Source: Caldithrix abyssi DSM 13497 (lineage in GTDB: Bacteria > Calditrichota > Calditrichia > Calditrichales > Calditrichaceae). From it: a stretch of DNA of 64,000 nt. Positions 34,826-43,632 of the stretch are shown here, piece after piece. Position numbers and translations under genes: made by a program. The notes beneath the pieces were generated by a model. It saw only the letters and a program-made list of their open reading frames with translations. It did not search any database and was not told the DNA's origin. Position 1 is the first letter of the stretch. Each line of letters starts with the position of its first letter. The stretch spans positions 4,400,501 to 4,464,500 of the forward strand of contig NZ_CP018099.1 in the NCBI RefSeq assembly GCF_001886815.1, read 5' to 3'.

Positions 34826-36185
34826 TTAAGACGTTCTCCATTTTTTTAATTTCCAGCTTAAACACCGACCTACAGGATTCTGTAACCCGATACCGATGAT
34901 CTAATCTTAAACCGCAAAGCCACACAATTTCTTCCCCATTCAACAAAATAGGGATGTTGTGTTTTTGGAAACGGTCGATCTTTGCATCAACAAAAAAATC
35001 TTTCAACTTTTTACTTTTGCCCAGACCAAGCGGGTAAAAACGATCTCCTTTTTGCCAGCGGCGGACGCTCAGAGGAAATCTTAAGTTATCGCCACAAATA
35101 TATTCAACCGACGCGCGGTCTTCAAACTCTATTGCTCTTTTTTCAACTTCCTGAATGGTAATTTCCCACTCGCCGAATGTCACCGATCCGTTTTTGTTCA
35201 ACTCTAATACGGTTTTCGTCCGCTCAGGTTCCCGCGTAAATCGCAGCCGCTTTCTTTCTTTAATCAAAATCAGGTCTCCGATTACCGAAAAGCGAGCGCC
35301 TGTTTGCGCCGTCCGGGCAAACGTTTCAAGAACGGCTGCCTTGCGTTCCGAAAGATTGTAATTTAACGGATAATAAGCAGAAACACAATAAGTTAGAATT
35401 TGTCGTCGATACAGAGGGTGCAAACCGTTGAAATCGGCTTTGTCAATAAGCAGCGACGCCCCCTCTTTTTTTACCAGTCGCTCAAAACGTTTTTTACTTT
35501 CGGCCTCAAATAAGCGATAATATTCCGCAAGCTGTTCCACGCTTTTGGCAATGGACGGCAAAACAGCCTCGCCAAAAACATCCATGAAAGCCGGCATTAA
35601 ACGAAGGCGAATCCGGTTACGTAAATAGCGAACATCGGCGTTGGTAGAATCTTTTACAAAAGGAATCTGATTTTCCTCAACAAACGCTTCAACTTCCCGA
35701 CGCGTCAAAAACAAAAAAGGCCGGATGTAAAGACCGCGCCGCGCCGGTATTCCGCCAAGACCTTTTAAAGAAGAGCCCTTTGCCAGCCGCATCAAAAACG
35801 TTTCCACATTATCGTCCAGCGTGTGAGCGGTGGCCAGCTTTGCCCCGGGAAAATCTTTTAAAACTGCTTCAAATTCTCGGTAACGGGCGTTCCGTAAAGT
35901 TTGCTCGTCCATTTTTTTTAACGACTCAATACGGCGCACAATCAACGGAACGGACAACGCCTGGCAGTGAGCGCGCACCATCTGCTCATCGCGCTCTGCT
36001 TCTGCGCCGCGAATGCCATGATTAACGTGCAAAGCGTGAATCTGAAGATCGAATTCCTGCCGGATGGCAAGAAAGGCATGCAATAAAGCCATCGAATCCA
36101 TTCCGCCCGAAAGAGCAACAACAATTAAATCGTGGGGAGAAATTAGCCGGTTGGTTAAACAAAAGGATTTAAAGCGTTTGATCAA
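34809..36185 (-). CDS. tilS: tRNA(Ile)-lysidine synthase TilS
   Basis: 458 residues from TTG 36185, the first plausible start after the tRNA gene; an open frame reaching 36248 runs into the tRNA and is not a real N-terminus. The PP-loop 'SGGMDS' is at 26-31, 'VNHGIRGAEAERDE' follows, and the C-terminal TilS domain has 'RRWQKGDRFYPLG'. TilS changes C34 of the CAU-anticodon isoleucine tRNA to lysidine so that it reads AUA. Two CAT-anticodon tRNA genes lie directly upstream. It overlaps hpt. Confidence 0.95.
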   Translation of the reverse strand: MIKRFKSFCLTNRLISPHDLIVVALSGGMDSMALLHAFLAIRQEFDLQIHALHVNHGIRGAEAERDEQMVRAHCQALSVPLIVRRIESLKKMDEQTLRNARYREFEAVLKDFPGAKLATAHTLDDNVETFLMRLAKGSSLKGLGGIPARRGLYIRPFLFLTRREVEAFVEENQIPFVKDSTNADVRYLRNRIRLRLMPAFMDVFGEAVLPSIAKSVEQLAEYYRLFEAESKKRFERLVKKEGASLLIDKADFNGLHPLYRRQILTYCVSAYYPLNYNLSERKAAVLETFARTAQTGARFSVIGDLILIKERKRLRFTREPERTKTVLELNKNGSVTFGEWEITIQEVEKRAIEFEDRASVEYICGDNLRFPLSVRRWQKGDRFYPLGLGKSKKLKDFFVDAKIDRFQKHNIPILLNGEEIVWLCGLRLDHRYRVTESCRSVFKLEIKKMENVLNEKNI

Positions 36186-36218
36186 TGTTTTTCTCAGGAT
36201 TATCCCAATAAAAAAAAG

Positions 36219-36291
36219 TAGCGGCGCAGGGACTTGAACCCCGGACACGAGGATTATGATTCCTCTGCTCTGCCAACTGAGCTACGCCGCC
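36219..36291 (-). tRNA. tRNA with CAT anticodon (elongator Met, or Ile2)
   Basis: A full cloverleaf can be drawn. The acceptor GGCGGCG pairs with CGCCGCT (first pair G-U), the D arm is GCTC/GAGC, and the anticodon stem is GAGGA/TCCTC with loop ATCATAA (anticodon CAT). The T arm is CGGGG/CCCTG and the discriminator A. CCA is not encoded. Position 32 is A, which is uncommon. With a CAT anticodon it may be elongator methionine tRNA or the isoleucine tRNA modified by TilS; sequence alone does not settle this. The other CAT tRNA next door is clearly the initiator. Confidence 0.93.
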
Positions 36292-36331
36292 ATCAAAAAA
36301 TAAGGGTAAACCACGTTCACCCTTTTGTTAG

Positions 36332-36405
<74 letters not shown>

Positions 36406-36416
36406 ATCAAAATTGA

Positions 36417-37472
36417 TTAACTAATATAATAAGATTTTAATTTTTTGTCAATAGTTTTTTCGATCGCTTTAATCAGGAACTCTTCCTGAACCGCAAGGGC
36501 ATGGGCAAGGGCAACGATTTTTATTCCTTGCAGATTTTTGTCACCGTTTTGATCAATGATTTCGCTAATTTTCATTAAATCCTTTTCCGTGCAAATCAAA
36601 TATTTTAACTTTTCCTGCCGGCAAATGTTTCCCATTCTCAGCAGGTCATTTTCGGTAAAACGATGATGATCGCCAAAAGCAAACGTTCTTTTAACCGCCA
36701 TGTTCATTTTTGCCAGCGCCTCAAAAAACGATTGCGGATCGGCAATGCCGGCAAAAGCCGCTACAGGCACATCCTTTAAATCCTCTGGCGCCAGGCAGGC
36801 CTGTAAATGCAAATCCACCAACGGCCCGCTCATTGTTTGCACATGAAACTGCTTGCGCAAGGGAATAAAAGGCAGCTTACCTTGCGCGGCAAGGCCCACA
36901 TAGTGCGCGCGACTGACGCGATGGGGAAATTCGCGCCAGGTACCGGTAGGCAGCATAAAATTGCGCCAGAATTGCTGCGGCTTTTTAAACAGCACAATAT
37001 CCACATCGCGCTGCACGTAACGGTGTTGAAAACCGTCATCCAGCACAATCACCTCAGCCGCCTGGTGCTGTTCGATCCACTGCACTGCGCTGCGCCTTTT
37101 TTCGGAAACTAAAACCGTGGCCGCCGGAACTTTTTTGGCCATTAACAGCGGTTCGTCTCCGGCCTGTTCGGCGCTGAGCAAAATACTGCCGTTCTGCGCC
37201 ACAATTTGCAGCCCCTTACTCTCGCGCCCATAACCGCGACTGACGATGGCCACGCGGTAGCGCTTTGCAAGTTGCGCGGCCAGCCAGATGGTAAAGGGCG
37301 TTTTGCCCGTTCCACCCGCCACCAGGTTGCCCACCGAAATGACTGGCAAACGCGACGCGTAAACCGGTAAAATCTTTAAATCAAATAGAATGTTTCTGAC
37401 TTCCATCGCCAGCCCGTACAAAAGGGAGAAAGGCAGCAAAAGCAACCGAGCCAGCATACGCAAAAACCTCAT
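36417..37472 (-). CDS. lpxK: tetraacyldisaccharide 4'-kinase LpxK
   Basis: About 351 residues from ATG 37472, whose ATGA overlaps the stop of the flippase gene; a longer open frame upstream is read-through. An N-terminal hydrophobic helix (about 7-22) anchors the protein. The P-loop segment 'VGNLVAGGTGKTPF' is at 47-60, and 'SRGYG' and 'VLDDGFQHR' are the other LpxK motifs. It phosphorylates the disaccharide precursor of lipid A, so this organism makes a lipid A type outer membrane. Confidence 0.94.
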   Translation of the reverse strand: MRFLRMLARLLLLPFSLLYGLAMEVRNILFDLKILPVYASRLPVISVGNLVAGGTGKTPFTIWLAAQLAKRYRVAIVSRGYGRESKGLQIVAQNGSILLSAEQAGDEPLLMAKKVPAATVLVSEKRRSAVQWIEQHQAAEVIVLDDGFQHRYVQRDVDIVLFKKPQQFWRNFMLPTGTWREFPHRVSRAHYVGLAAQGKLPFIPLRKQFHVQTMSGPLVDLHLQACLAPEDLKDVPVAAFAGIADPQSFFEALAKMNMAVKRTFAFGDHHRFTENDLLRMGNICRQEKLKYLICTEKDLMKISEIIDQNGDKNLQGIKIVALAHALAVQEEFLIKAIEKTIDKKLKSYYIS

Positions 37473-38938
37473 CGGCCGCTTCCTCCGGCCGTTTTTACAA
37501 TGCGCAGCAGGTAATTCAACTCTTCCGGGCGTAAAAAGCGAAAAACGTAAAACAGCGCCGGCGAAAAAGCGACCAGGGCCACACGCCAATACCAGGCCGG
37601 CGAAAAACCGTACAACACGGCAAGCATGGCCGAAAGGTAGAGTAAAATAAAAGCCACGCGTCCGTATTCGTACGGCACGGGGTAAATTTTTTGATTGGCA
37701 ATAAAAATAGTCAGAGCCATCACCAGGTAGCTGAGCAGAGTGGCCACGGCCGCGCCCATGATCCCGTAATGAGGCATCAGGTAAAAATTGCTGCCCACAT
37801 TGGTCAACGCCGCCAGTCCGGTAAAAATAAACATCAACTTTGTTTTTTTGCGGATGTAAACGCCCACTGTTAAATTTACGTAAATGCCGTAAAACAGATA
37901 GGAAGTAAGTACGATGGGAATGATTTTAATACCTTCCCAGTAAGGCGCATTCATAATGTGGCGGCTGGCGCCCAGCGGAACTTTAAGAAGATATTCGACA
38001 AAGTAGCTGGCGCCAATAATCAAAAAAGCGGCAATGAGCGTAAAATAGGTTAAAACGCGGGCGTAAATTTGCTTGGCGTTGGCTTCTCTGGCAATCTTCA
38101 AAAAAAACGGCTGCCAGGCGTTGCGAAAGGCAATGACCACCAACAGCAAAATGGAGCCGAATTTGTAATTGGCGCTGTAAAGGCCCAGCAAATCTTTGTT
38201 CAGTAAAAAGCGCATTAAAAACTTGTCGCTCACCTCCACCGTTAAATAGGCCACGCCATTGGGGATCATTGGCAGGCCAAACCACAGCAACGTTTTTAAA
38301 ACATTCCAGTCCCATGCACGCCGCAAATACTTTTTCTGGAAGGGCAACATGGCCAGCAAATTAATCACCGAAGCGATGGCATTGGCGTACAAAATACCGA
38401 GAACGCCCTGTTTCAGAAAAACCACAAACACGATGTTTAAAATCAATTCCAATAAAAACCGACCGATGCGAAAGGCGGAAAAATGAATCGACTTTTCTTC
38501 GGCGCGCAACACCAGGTAAGGCAGGTTGCCCACCGAATCGAAGAACAAAATGACCGCCGTCAGTTTGATTAAAACATCGTATTGCGAGCCGCCAAAAACG
38601 AGCTGCCCCAGATGCGGCGCAAAAAAGAAAATACCCGCCGAAAGCAGCAGCGCATTGGCCAGCACCGCCCAGAAGCCCGTGGAGTAAACCTCTTCTCGTT
38701 TATACCTGCCCAGAAAAAAATAGCGTAAAATAGCCGCGTCCATGCCGTAGAGATAGAGGATGGTCATAAAGGCCGTAAAGGTGTAAACCAGCGTCAGATC
38801 GCCATATTCGCTGCGCGAAGCCAGATAGGTCGGATCGGTGTAAATGGGCAGCATGACAAAACCAAGCGCCCGTTGCACAAAGGTGCTAACGGTGTAAACC
38901 GAAGAATGGCGAGCCAGGTTTTTGATGTGATTTAGCAT
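37469..38938 (-). CDS. Wzx/MVF-type polysaccharide flippase
   Basis: 489 residues with about 12-14 hydrophobic helices over the full length. The start 'LARHSSVYTVSTFVQRALGFVMLPIYT' is typical of polysaccharide biosynthesis flippases in the MATE/MVF superfamily ('oligosaccharide flippase'). It probably moves lipid-linked oligosaccharide across the inner membrane, as in O-antigen or capsule export. It overlaps lpxK by 4 bases, so the two are translated together, and it follows aroQ by 9 bases. Confidence 0.88.
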   Translation of the reverse strand: MLNHIKNLARHSSVYTVSTFVQRALGFVMLPIYTDPTYLASRSEYGDLTLVYTFTAFMTILYLYGMDAAILRYFFLGRYKREEVYSTGFWAVLANALLLSAGIFFFAPHLGQLVFGGSQYDVLIKLTAVILFFDSVGNLPYLVLRAEEKSIHFSAFRIGRFLLELILNIVFVVFLKQGVLGILYANAIASVINLLAMLPFQKKYLRRAWDWNVLKTLLWFGLPMIPNGVAYLTVEVSDKFLMRFLLNKDLLGLYSANYKFGSILLLVVIAFRNAWQPFFLKIAREANAKQIYARVLTYFTLIAAFLIIGASYFVEYLLKVPLGASRHIMNAPYWEGIKIIPIVLTSYLFYGIYVNLTVGVYIRKKTKLMFIFTGLAALTNVGSNFYLMPHYGIMGAAVATLLSYLVMALTIFIANQKIYPVPYEYGRVAFILLYLSAMLAVLYGFSPAWYWRVALVAFSPALFYVFRFLRPEELNYLLRIVKTAGGSGR

Positions 38939-38947
38939 TTTAAGGGA

Positions 38948-39376
38948 TCACTGTTTTAAATGTTCTTTTAGCGCTTCCACCCCCAGCAAATAACTGTGCG
39001 CCCCAAAACCGCTGACGGTTCCCAGGCAAACCTCGGAAATTACGGAATTTTTGCGGAAGGATTCCCTGGCGAAAATATTGCTCAAATGCACCTCCACCAC
39101 CGGCAGAGGCGTTGCCTCAATGGCGTCGCGCAGACTGTAGGAATAGTGGGTTAAGGCGCCGGCGTTAATCACTATGCCGTCGCTCGCCTCGCGGGCCAGG
39201 TGAATTCTGTCGATGATCTGACCTTCGTGGTTGCTCTGAAAAAACTCAAATTCCAGCTCTGGAAAATGGTTTTTGATTTTTTGATTTAACTGCTCCAGGG
39301 TAAACGTCCCGTAAATCTCGGGATTTCGCTGCCCCAGCAGATTAAGGTTCGGGCCGTGAATGACAAGAATTTTCAT
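38948..39376 (-). CDS. aroQ: 3-dehydroquinate dehydratase, type II
   Basis: 142 residues. The signature 'IHGPNLNLLGQRNPEIYG' contains the lid Arg and the catalytic Tyr22. 'QSNHEGQIIDRI' and 'EVHLSNIFARE' supply the anion-binding and His residues. It forms 3-dehydroshikimate in the shikimate pathway. Neighbours aroB and aroK, with one hydrolase gene between, act in the same pathway. Confidence 0.97.
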   Translation of the reverse strand: MKILVIHGPNLNLLGQRNPEIYGTFTLEQLNQKIKNHFPELEFEFFQSNHEGQIIDRIHLAREASDGIVINAGALTHYSYSLRDAIEATPLPVVEVHLSNIFARESFRKNSVISEVCLGTVSGFGAHSYLLGVEALKEHLKQ

Positions 39377-39389
39377 TGGTTACGCTCCT

Positions 39390-40157
39390 TTACTCTAAAT
39401 CCAGAATCAGGCCGTCATAGGCAAAGGCCATGTTTTCCGGCAATTGTTGGCTGTGACGTTCATGATCGATGATGTGATTCATGTGCGTGAAATAGGTTTT
39501 TCGCGCGCCGATCTTCTGCGCCTCCTGAATGGCTTCGTCCAGCGACATGTGCGAAGGATGCGGTTTTTCGCGCAGGGCGTCCAGCACCAGCACATCCAGA
39601 TTTTTAAGCAGCGCATAGCTCTCCGGCGGAATGGTTTTGACGTCTGTGCAGTAGGCAAAGTTACCGATACGATAGCCATAGGTAAGGCTGTCTCCATGTC
39701 TTAGGGTAATCGGCGTAACCAAAACACCTTCCACCTTTGTAGAGCCTTCCATAAGATGGGCGCTTAAGTTGGGGATGCCGGGCTGAAGGCTTCCCCCGTC
39801 ATTCTGAAAGGCGTAATCAAAAATCTTAGTCAGGCGCCGTAACGTTTCTTTATTTGCGTACGCCGGAATACGCTTTTTAAGCAGATAATTAAAGCGCCGC
39901 ACTTCATCCAAACCGTAAATATGGTCGGCGTGACCGTGCGTGTACAAAATGGCGTCAATTTTGGGGAAGGGATGGCGCAAAAATTGCTCGCGCATATCCA
40001 TGGACGTATCGATTAAAAGATGTTTGCCATCGACTTCAATCATCACCGAACAGCGCAGCCGTTTGTTTTTAGGATTGGTTGAACGGCACACAGCGCAATC
40101 ACAATTAATCACCGGAACGCCGCCCGATGTGCCGGTTCCCAGAAACGTAACACGCAT
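39390..40157 (-). CDS. PhnP-like metallo-beta-lactamase fold hydrolase
   Basis: 255 residues from ATG 40157, which overlaps the aroB stop (TGATG). The N-terminal 'GTGTSGGVPVINCDCAVC' and 'HGHADH' (residues 74-79) are the PhnP/RNase Z-like pattern. The Cys19-x-Cys21-x2-Cys24 triplet is the extra structural zinc site of PhnP-type enzymes. A second metal ligand lies in 'THMNHIIDH' near the C-terminus. PhnP cleaves cyclic phosphodiesters; no phn genes are nearby, so the true substrate is unknown. It is embedded in the shikimate gene group. Confidence 0.9.
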   Translation of the reverse strand: MRVTFLGTGTSGGVPVINCDCAVCRSTNPKNKRLRCSVMIEVDGKHLLIDTSMDMREQFLRHPFPKIDAILYTHGHADHIYGLDEVRRFNYLLKKRIPAYANKETLRRLTKIFDYAFQNDGGSLQPGIPNLSAHLMEGSTKVEGVLVTPITLRHGDSLTYGYRIGNFAYCTDVKTIPPESYALLKNLDVLVLDALREKPHPSHMSLDEAIQEAQKIGARKTYFTHMNHIIDHERHSQQLPENMAFAYDGLILDLE

Positions 40158-41245
40158 CACTTTCCCTCTGTCAAAATTTCAAAAGCCTGTTTTAAAAGAC
40201 GCTGATCTTCCACCTGATAAAAAAGATGCCGGCCGATTTCTTTAATCAGCACCAGACGAATCTTGCCGTCTTTCACCTTTTTGTCCAGGGTCATTCGTTG
40301 CACCAGGCGCTGTAAATCAAGCCCTTTTCCGTCAAAAGCAATGGGCACCTGATTCAGCAGTCGCAAACCGCGCTCAAAATCTTCACGTTGCAAAATACCG
40401 TTCTGAACGGCAAACTGCAAGGCGCATTTCATGCCCAGAATCACCGCCTCGCCATGTTTTAAAGAAGCGAACTTAAAATCGGCTTCCAGCGCATGACCAA
40501 AGGTATGGCCAAAATTCAACACCATGCGTAAATTACTCTCTTTTTCGTCCTGCATAACGATATCGGCCTTGATTCGCGCCGATTCGTTGATCAGGTAACT
40601 TAGAACGGCGACATCCTTATTTAACGCCGCCGGTAATTTTTTTTCAAGATACTCAAACAGGGCTTTGTCCAGCGACAGCCCGTACTTGATCACCTCGCCC
40701 AGGCCGCAGCGTATCTCTTCGTCGGGCAGGGTTTGTAACAGTTGCGCGTCGCTAAAAACAAACAACGGTTGCTTAAAAGCGCCGATCAAATTTTTGCCCA
40801 GGGGATGGTTGATGCCCACCTTGCCGCCGATGCTGCTATCGACCTGAGCCAGAAGCGTGGTGGGATATTGCACAAAAGGCACGCCGCGCAAAAAGGTGGC
40901 CGCCACAAAACCGGCCAGATCGCCCACCACCCCGCCGCCAAAACCGATGATCAGAGCGCCGCGTTCAAAGCGACGACTTAAAAGCTCCGTGTAAAGCCGC
41001 TGCAATTCTTCAAAAGATTTGGCCTGTTCGCTGTCCGGAACAAACAGCACGGCTTTTTCGGCCTGCTTCGGGAGCTGGCTTTCCAGTTTATCGCCATGCA
41101 AACGCCAGACGCGTTCGTTGGTTATCACGACAATCTGCCGACCGCCATAAAATTGGTTTAGCGCCTCTCCAAAGCGGCGCCAGATGCCATTTCCCACAAA
41201 GATCGGATAGGAGGTGTGCGCTAACTTTACGTCAATTTTTTCCAT
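40157..41245 (-). CDS. aroB: 3-dehydroquinate synthase
   Basis: 362 residues from ATG 41245; an earlier start would extend inside the aroK end without conserved sequence. The Gly-rich NAD-binding 'GGGVVGDLAGFVAATFLRGV' and 'PTTLLAQVDSSIGGKVGIN' carry the conserved Asp/Lys, and zinc ligands include Glu in 'CGLGEVIKYG' and His in 'NFGHTFGH'. It overlaps the 3' end of aroK by 14 bases. Confidence 0.97.
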   Translation of the reverse strand: MEKIDVKLAHTSYPIFVGNGIWRRFGEALNQFYGGRQIVVITNERVWRLHGDKLESQLPKQAEKAVLFVPDSEQAKSFEELQRLYTELLSRRFERGALIIGFGGGVVGDLAGFVAATFLRGVPFVQYPTTLLAQVDSSIGGKVGINHPLGKNLIGAFKQPLFVFSDAQLLQTLPDEEIRCGLGEVIKYGLSLDKALFEYLEKKLPAALNKDVAVLSYLINESARIKADIVMQDEKESNLRMVLNFGHTFGHALEADFKFASLKHGEAVILGMKCALQFAVQNGILQREDFERGLRLLNQVPIAFDGKGLDLQRLVQRMTLDKKVKDGKIRLVLIKEIGRHLFYQVEDQRLLKQAFEILTEGK

Positions 41246-41792
41246 GATGTTCTTTCCGGTAAAGTTCAATCAGAATTAACAATTTTTCGGCCACCTGTTC
41301 AGCTTCCAGGCCGTCGCGATCGATGATGATGTCCGCCTGCAGGTAAAGTCCTTCCCTCTTTTGCAGTAAATCTTCAATCCGTTTTACCAAAATGGCTTCA
41401 CGATCCGGCGCCTCATCCACATCTAACAGAGGCCGTTTGCGCGAATGGGCCACGCGTTTAAAAATTGCCTCAGGCGCGCTCTTCAGGTAAATCACTATGC
41501 CCGAACGGTGAATGTTTTCCAGGCTGCGGCTGTCGTTCAGGGCGCCGCCGCCCAGAGCTACCACGCGGGGCGCGGGATGCTGGCTCACCTGTCGAACGAT
41601 TTCGGCTTCCTGTTTACGAAAAAAGGCCTCGCCCTCTTCTTCAAAAATCCGGCGTACCGTTTTGCCGACCATCTTTTCAATTTCCTGGTCTGTATCTACA
41701 AACGGCAGGTTCAGCAAGTCTGCCAGATGTCTGCCAATACGCGATTTACCGGCGCCCATAAAGCCGGTCAGATAAATATGTCTCTTTTTCAT
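41232..41792 (-). CDS. aroK: shikimate kinase
   Basis: 186 residues. Walker A 'GFMGAGKS' is at 10-17, 'DTDQEIE' binds shikimate, and 'ALGGGALND' is the substrate-binding loop. It phosphorylates shikimate with ATP. It overlaps aroB by 14 bases and follows rnhB by 14. Confidence 0.96.
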   Translation of the reverse strand: MKKRHIYLTGFMGAGKSRIGRHLADLLNLPFVDTDQEIEKMVGKTVRRIFEEEGEAFFRKQEAEIVRQVSQHPAPRVVALGGGALNDSRSLENIHRSGIVIYLKSAPEAIFKRVAHSRKRPLLDVDEAPDREAILVKRIEDLLQKREGLYLQADIIIDRDGLEAEQVAEKLLILIELYRKEHHGKN

Positions 41793-41806
41793 TCTCCCCT
41801 GCCATG

Positions 41807-42481
41807 TTAGCGATCGAACAGGTTGGTTTGTTTTTCCAGCAATTTACGCAAAAACGACGGGCGATGAATGGCGCAGGGCCCGTACTTTAAAATTTTTTCC
41901 TGATGCTCCCTCGTGCCATAACCTTTGTGTTTTTCGAAACCGTACTGCGGAAACTGCGCCGCGTACTCTTCCATCAGGCTGTCGCGATGCACTTTGGCCA
42001 GGATGCTGGCCGCAGCGATGACCTGCGAGCGGCGGTCGCCGCCAACCACAGCCTGTCCCTTTAAGGCCTGGCCGCATCCATTAATAAAAAGCGCAGGGAA
42101 ATCCCGCCCGTCAATCAGCAGATAATCCGGTCTGATTTCTAAACGCTGCACGGCGCGCTGCATGGCCAGAAAGGTGGCTTTTAAAATATTCATTTGCTGG
42201 ATTTCCTGCGCCGTGGCCAGGCCAATGCCGTAAGCAAGAGCTTTTTCTTTAATCTGCAGAGCCAGTCGTTCGCGCTGCCCGGCGTTTAACTTTTTGGAAT
42301 CGTTAATCTCCGCCATTTTTAGATCAGGATTAAAAATTACGGCAGCGGCCACCACCGGCCCGGCCAGCGGCCCGCGTCCGGCCTCGTCTATCCCGCAAAG
42401 GTATTGAATGCCCGCCTGCCAGAACTGTTGATCGTAGCAGAACAGGGCATCGCTCGTTTCCGATTTAATTTTTCTTTTCAA
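41807..42481 (-). CDS. rnhB: ribonuclease HII
   Basis: 224 residues. The catalytic 'GIDEAGRGPLAGPV' starts at Gly30, with Asp32 and Glu33 as metal ligands; 'YLLIDG' and 'HKGYGTREH' complete the family pattern. It cuts RNA in RNA-DNA hybrids, including single ribonucleotides. The start is TTG 42481 (reading MKRKIK) with no clear ribosome binding site; no ATG lies upstream before a stop. Confidence 0.94.
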   Translation of the reverse strand: MKRKIKSETSDALFCYDQQFWQAGIQYLCGIDEAGRGPLAGPVVAAAVIFNPDLKMAEINDSKKLNAGQRERLALQIKEKALAYGIGLATAQEIQQMNILKATFLAMQRAVQRLEIRPDYLLIDGRDFPALFINGCGQALKGQAVVGGDRRSQVIAAASILAKVHRDSLMEEYAAQFPQYGFEKHKGYGTREHQEKILKYGPCAIHRPSFLRKLLEKQTNLFDR

Positions 42482-42655
42482 AATAGGCGCCCGTGCTAAA
42501 GATTCTTTAATTGCAAGGTTAATTTAAAGGTCAGGCGCATTTTTTTCAACCGCAGGTCAAAAAAAATGGATTTTTGTATTTGCTGTCGGTGTGCGCTTTT
42601 TAAGAAAGTGAAATTTGAATTCGGCTACAGGGGGAAGGGAGGAAAAGCGTAAGAG

Positions 42656-43420
42656 GGCGAGACAAAGACAGTCAAAGGGGGAACGCATTGAATTACAAAA
42701 GGCAGTCTCCCATGTCATTTCGACGAGCCCGTCCTACAATCCTCTCCTGTCATTTCGACGAGCCCGTCCCACGGGCGAGGAGAAATCTTTTCAAAACTTT
42801 CCGCGAATAAGATTTCTCATCTCCCGCCACGGCGAGACAAAGACAGTCAAGGGGGAAGCGCATTGAATGACAAAAGGCAGTCTCCCATGTCATTTCGACG
42901 AACCCCATCCGCAATCCTCCCATGTCATTTCGACGAGCCCGTCCCACAATCCTCTCCTGTCATTTCGACGAGCCCGTCCCACGGGCGAGGAGAAATCTTT
43001 TCAAAACTTTCCCTGAATAAGATTTCTCATCTCCCGCCACGGCGAGACAAAGACAGTCAAGGGGGAACGCATTGAATTACAAAAGGCAGTCTCCCATGTC
43101 ATTTCGACGAGCTCGTCCTACAATCCTCCCATGTCATTTCGACGAGCCCGTCCCACGGGCGAGGAGAAATCTTTTCAAAACTTTCCGCGAATAAGATTTC
43201 TCATCTCCCGCCACGGCGAGACAAAGACAGTCAAGGGGGAAGCGCATTGAATGACAAAAGGCAGTCTCCCATGTCATTTCGACGAACCCCATCCGCAATC
43301 CTCCCATGTCATTTCGACGAGCACGTCCCACAATCCTCTCCTGTCATTTCGACGAGCCCGTCCTACGGGCGAGGAGAAATCTTTTCAAAACTTTCCGCGA
43401 ATAAGATTTCTCATCTCCAC
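42656..43420. repeat. tandem array of alternating 175- and 210-base units (A-B-A-B)
   Basis: Four units begin with GGCGAGACAAAGACAGTCAA at 42656, 42831, 43041 and 43215. Units 1 and 3 (about 175 bases) read GGGGGAACGCATTGAATTAC. Units 2 and 4 (about 210 bases) read GGGGGAAGCGCATTGAATGA and carry an extra TGTCATTTCGACGA module. So the array is a duplication of a ~385-base A-B dimer. Each unit ends with GAGGAGAAATCTTTTCAAAAC...AAGATTTCTCATCTC. This contains an inverted pair (GAGAAATCTT / AAGATTTCTC) that would fold into a hairpin. Confidence 0.92.
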
Positions 43421-43435
43421 CAGGGCAGGACTGAT

Positions 43436-43500
43436 CCCTTCGACTGCGCTCCCTTCGGCTACGCTCCCTTCGGCTACGCTCAGGGAGCGATAGGGAGCGG
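43436..43500. repeat. TTCGGCTACGCT-type short repeat with CAGGGAGCG end
   Basis: Three near-identical 16-base pieces (CTTCGACTGCGCTCCC, CTTCGGCTACGCTCCC, CTTCGGCTACGCTCAG) run into GGGAGCGATAGGGAGCG. The same modules occur at 52471-52630 and 54978-55002. It is a dispersed, hairpin-forming intergenic repeat. Confidence 0.85.
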
Positions 43501-43596
43501 GAAGGAAGGAAAACCGTCGGGGGCACCGGCGGCTTCTCTCCTGCATAAACTCCTGAACCACTAAACTCTTACACTACCCTCCGGCGCCCTGCAGAC

Positions 43597-43629
43597 AATT
43601 CGTAATTCGTAATTCGTAATTTTTAATTA
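43597..43629. repeat. short ATTCGTA tandem repeat
   Basis: Three to four units of AATTCGT followed by AATTTTTAATTA. It is the same motif as at 10192-10257 and lies just after the end of addA. Confidence 0.8.
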
Positions 43630-43632
43630 CTA

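Larger units (their letters stand above)
42482..43632. other. 1.15 kb gene-free region filled with repeats
   Basis: No gene is supported. The left 170 bases are the leader of rnhB. From 42656 to about 43420 lies the alternating repeat array, then a short TTCGGCTACGCT-type repeat (43436-43490) and an ATTCGTA tract (43597-43629). Open frames here repeat each other because the DNA does. Confidence 0.8.

Noticed and set aside
36186-36248. Longer N-terminus of TilS starting at 36248
   Set aside because: The extra residues are translated tRNA sequence; the start was moved to TTG 36185.
42750-43331. Two identical 65-residue minus-strand proteins (42750-42947 and 43134-43331)
   Set aside because: They are identical because the underlying DNA repeat is duplicated; no ribosome binding site or family.
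42656-43420. CRISPR array
   Set aside because: The repeats are 175-210 bases long and nearly contiguous, with no short repeat-unique spacer pattern and no cas genes.
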